A stretch of 61,199 nt of DNA from Singulisphaera sp. GP187 (GTDB lineage: Bacteria > Planctomycetota > Planctomycetia > Gemmatales > Gemmataceae), in assembly GCA_945905925.1 (NCBI GenBank), contig CAMDQN010000023.1, positions 1 through 61,199 on the forward strand, given 5' to 3'. The notes under the pieces are model-generated. The model saw nothing but the letters and a program-made list of their open reading frames with translations, was not told the origin of the DNA and searched no databases. The first letter of the stretch is position 1; every line of letters starts with the position of its first letter. The translations under genes and the position numbers were made by a program. Below, piece after piece: positions 60,283-61,199 of the stretch.

Positions 60283-60316
60283 ACCGCGACCGCTCGCGGT
60301 GAGAAACTTGTCTCAC
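60283..60316. other. Two adjacent hairpins upstream of the last gene
   Basis: ACCGCGA CCGC TCGCGGT (60283-60300... stem of 7), directly followed by GTGAGA AACTTG TCTCAC (60299-60316, stem of 6). They share the bases GT, so only one can be fully paired at a time, or the second is one pair shorter. About 67 bp before the ATG at 60384. Confidence 0.45.
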
Positions 60317-60383
60317 CCTCGCAACGGCACCCCCGCCCGTTCGGCCCGACCGCACTCCACCGCAGGCGCTCGAAGCGAAGCCC

Positions 60384-61199
60384 ATGACGTTCCGTTCCTC
60401 GCGATTCGGATTGCCGCGCGCGCTCGGCGCGCCGCTCGTTGCGCCGCTCGTGTGCGCGCTGGCACTTGCGGCCGGGCCCGTCCGCGCCGTCCGCGCGGAG
60501 AAGCCCGAACCGACCCCTAAGCAGAAGTTCCGTTCCGTCGTCGCCCCGTTCCTGGAAACGCATTGCGTCGGGTGTCACGGCCCTGAGAAGCCCAAGGGCA
60601 ACGTGACCCTCGAAGGCGTTTCGAGCGACCCGAAGAACGCAAAGGCGGTCGCGCTCTGGGAGCGCACCCTGGAACAACTGGAAATCGGGCACATGCCCCC
60701 GCCGGGCAAGGCGCAGCCGACGCCGGCGGAGCGCGAGCGGGTCGCGCAGTGGATCCGCGACTACCTGACCGACGCGGGCAAGGGCTACCAGCTCAAGTCG
60801 AAGATGTTGCTCCCCGAGTACGGCAACCGGGTCAGCCACGAATTACTTTTCGACGGCAGCATCAAGGAGATGCCCGCGTCGCCGTCGCGGTTGTGGCGCA
60901 TCAGCCCGTACATCTACAACGGCCGCGGGCTGGTCTCGGGACCGGGGCCGAAGGCCGAACCGCTCACGTTCTCCACCAAGACCGACGGCCTGCGCGACTA
61001 CTCCTCGCAAGAAATCCTCGGCGAGTCCGGGTTCCTCGCGCTCATGATGACGTTCGACGACCTGCTCACGCGGCAGATGCACGACGACAAGGGCGTGCCC
61101 GGGAACCCGAGCTTCAAAGCCATTTCGGAGGCCAAAGGCGCCCCGACGCAAGAGGCGATGGAGCGCGTGGTGCGCGAAGAGTACCTCCGCGTGCTCGGT
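60384..61199 (+). CDS. Secreted PSCyt1-type cytochrome protein, N-terminal part (3' end outside window)
   Basis: ATG 60384 opens a frame that stays open to the window end (272 codons). Residues 1-39 are an arginine-containing signal peptide (LGAPLVAPLVCALALAAGPV). The haem site is CVGCH at 61-65 in FLETHCVGCHGPEKPKGNVT, followed by the PSCyt1 ending LEQLEIGHMPPPGKAQPTPA and WIRDYL. Downstream is YGNRVSHELLFDGSIKEMPA and SPYIYNGRGLVSG, which is not DUF1549 and lacks the usual RLTxxEY start of DUF1587; it may be a variant of the DUF1592-type architecture. The remaining domains lie outside the window. Confidence 0.82.
   Translation, partial: MTFRSSRFGLPRALGAPLVAPLVCALALAAGPVRAVRAEKPEPTPKQKFRSVVAPFLETHCVGCHGPEKPKGNVTLEGVSSDPKNAKAVALWERTLEQLEIGHMPPPGKAQPTPAERERVAQWIRDYLTDAGKGYQLKSKMLLPEYGNRVSHELLFDGSIKEMPASPSRLWRISPYIYNGRGLVSGPGPKAEPLTFSTKTDGLRDYSSQEILGESGFLALMMTFDDLLTRQMHDDKGVPGNPSFKAISEAKGAPTQEAMERVVREEYLRVLG

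Noticed and set aside
1-61199. CRISPR array, tRNA or rRNA genes, phage structural genes
   Set aside because: No regularly spaced direct repeats, no tRNA cloverleaf or rRNA-like stretch, and no phage proteins were seen on either strand.

Overview
The window looks like a planctomycete chromosome, most likely a Gemmataceae-type genome. The DNA is GC-rich and dominated by families expanded in Planctomycetes: Tat-exported DUF1501 proteins, haem-c PSCyt1/DUF1549/DUF1553 proteins, a DUF1587/1592/1588/1585 plus DUF1552 pair, Tat-exported Gfo/Idh/MocA oxidoreductases, FG-GAP and HEAT repeat proteins. Thirteen DUF1501 genes (one cut by the window edge) and three DUF1501 remnants lie in 61 kb, together with four PSCyt1/DUF1549/DUF1553 genes, one DUF1592-type cytochrome protein and one cytochrome-type gene cut by the right edge.

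Layout. 1-2701: three DUF1501 loci, two of them internally deleted remnants. 2704-10702: a tight operon of PSCyt1/DUF1549/DUF1553, DUF1501, an esterase/propeller/LamG fusion and a Tat-signal hypothetical. 10783-13728: an FG-GAP repeat gene split by a complete IS1380-family element; removing the element and one copy of its 5-bp target duplication restores the reading frame exactly. 13754-20682: three DUF1501 genes, an FGE-sulfatase-domain protein, a 50-codon signal-peptide ORF and a Gfo/Idh/MocA protein. 20724-22605: an IS1-like element with a doubly frameshifted transposase, then a 5'-truncated gene. 22643-37736: two DUF1501 genes, a PSCyt1/DUF1549/DUF1553 gene, the DUF1592-type/DUF1552 pair, then a DUF1501 - DUF1549/1553 - DUF1501 operon. 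37942-39282 is a minus-strand DUF1501.

39414-40189 is a gene graveyard with pieces of a DUF1501, a YHYH protein and an IS5-type transposase. 40331-45822 is a plus-strand run: Gfo/Idh/MocA, HEAT repeats, DUF1501, TolB-like propeller. 45870-48855 is a nested mobile region: a truncated gene, an IS1-like end, and an IS1380 fragment interrupted by a complete ISKra4-family element with a 9-bp target duplication. 48914-53275 is another PSCyt1/DUF1549/DUF1553 + DUF1501 pair. 53272-53852 holds two repeat elements and a truncated CocE/NonD hydrolase. 53905-59919 (minus strand) is a sugar-type ABC import operon with an AroE-family dehydrogenase and a mutarotase-like secreted protein. The window ends with a transposase fragment and the 5' part of another cytochrome gene.

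The secreted DUF1501 and cytochrome-type proteins are probably exported together, since several pairs are translationally coupled, but their substrates are unknown. DUF1501 genes fall into two sequence subtypes, and the subtype with a GR[DE]H[HQN] motif lies only beside DUF1549/DUF1553 genes. The recurring signal is paralogue expansion followed by internal deletion and insertion-sequence traffic. No rRNA, tRNA or CRISPR array was seen.
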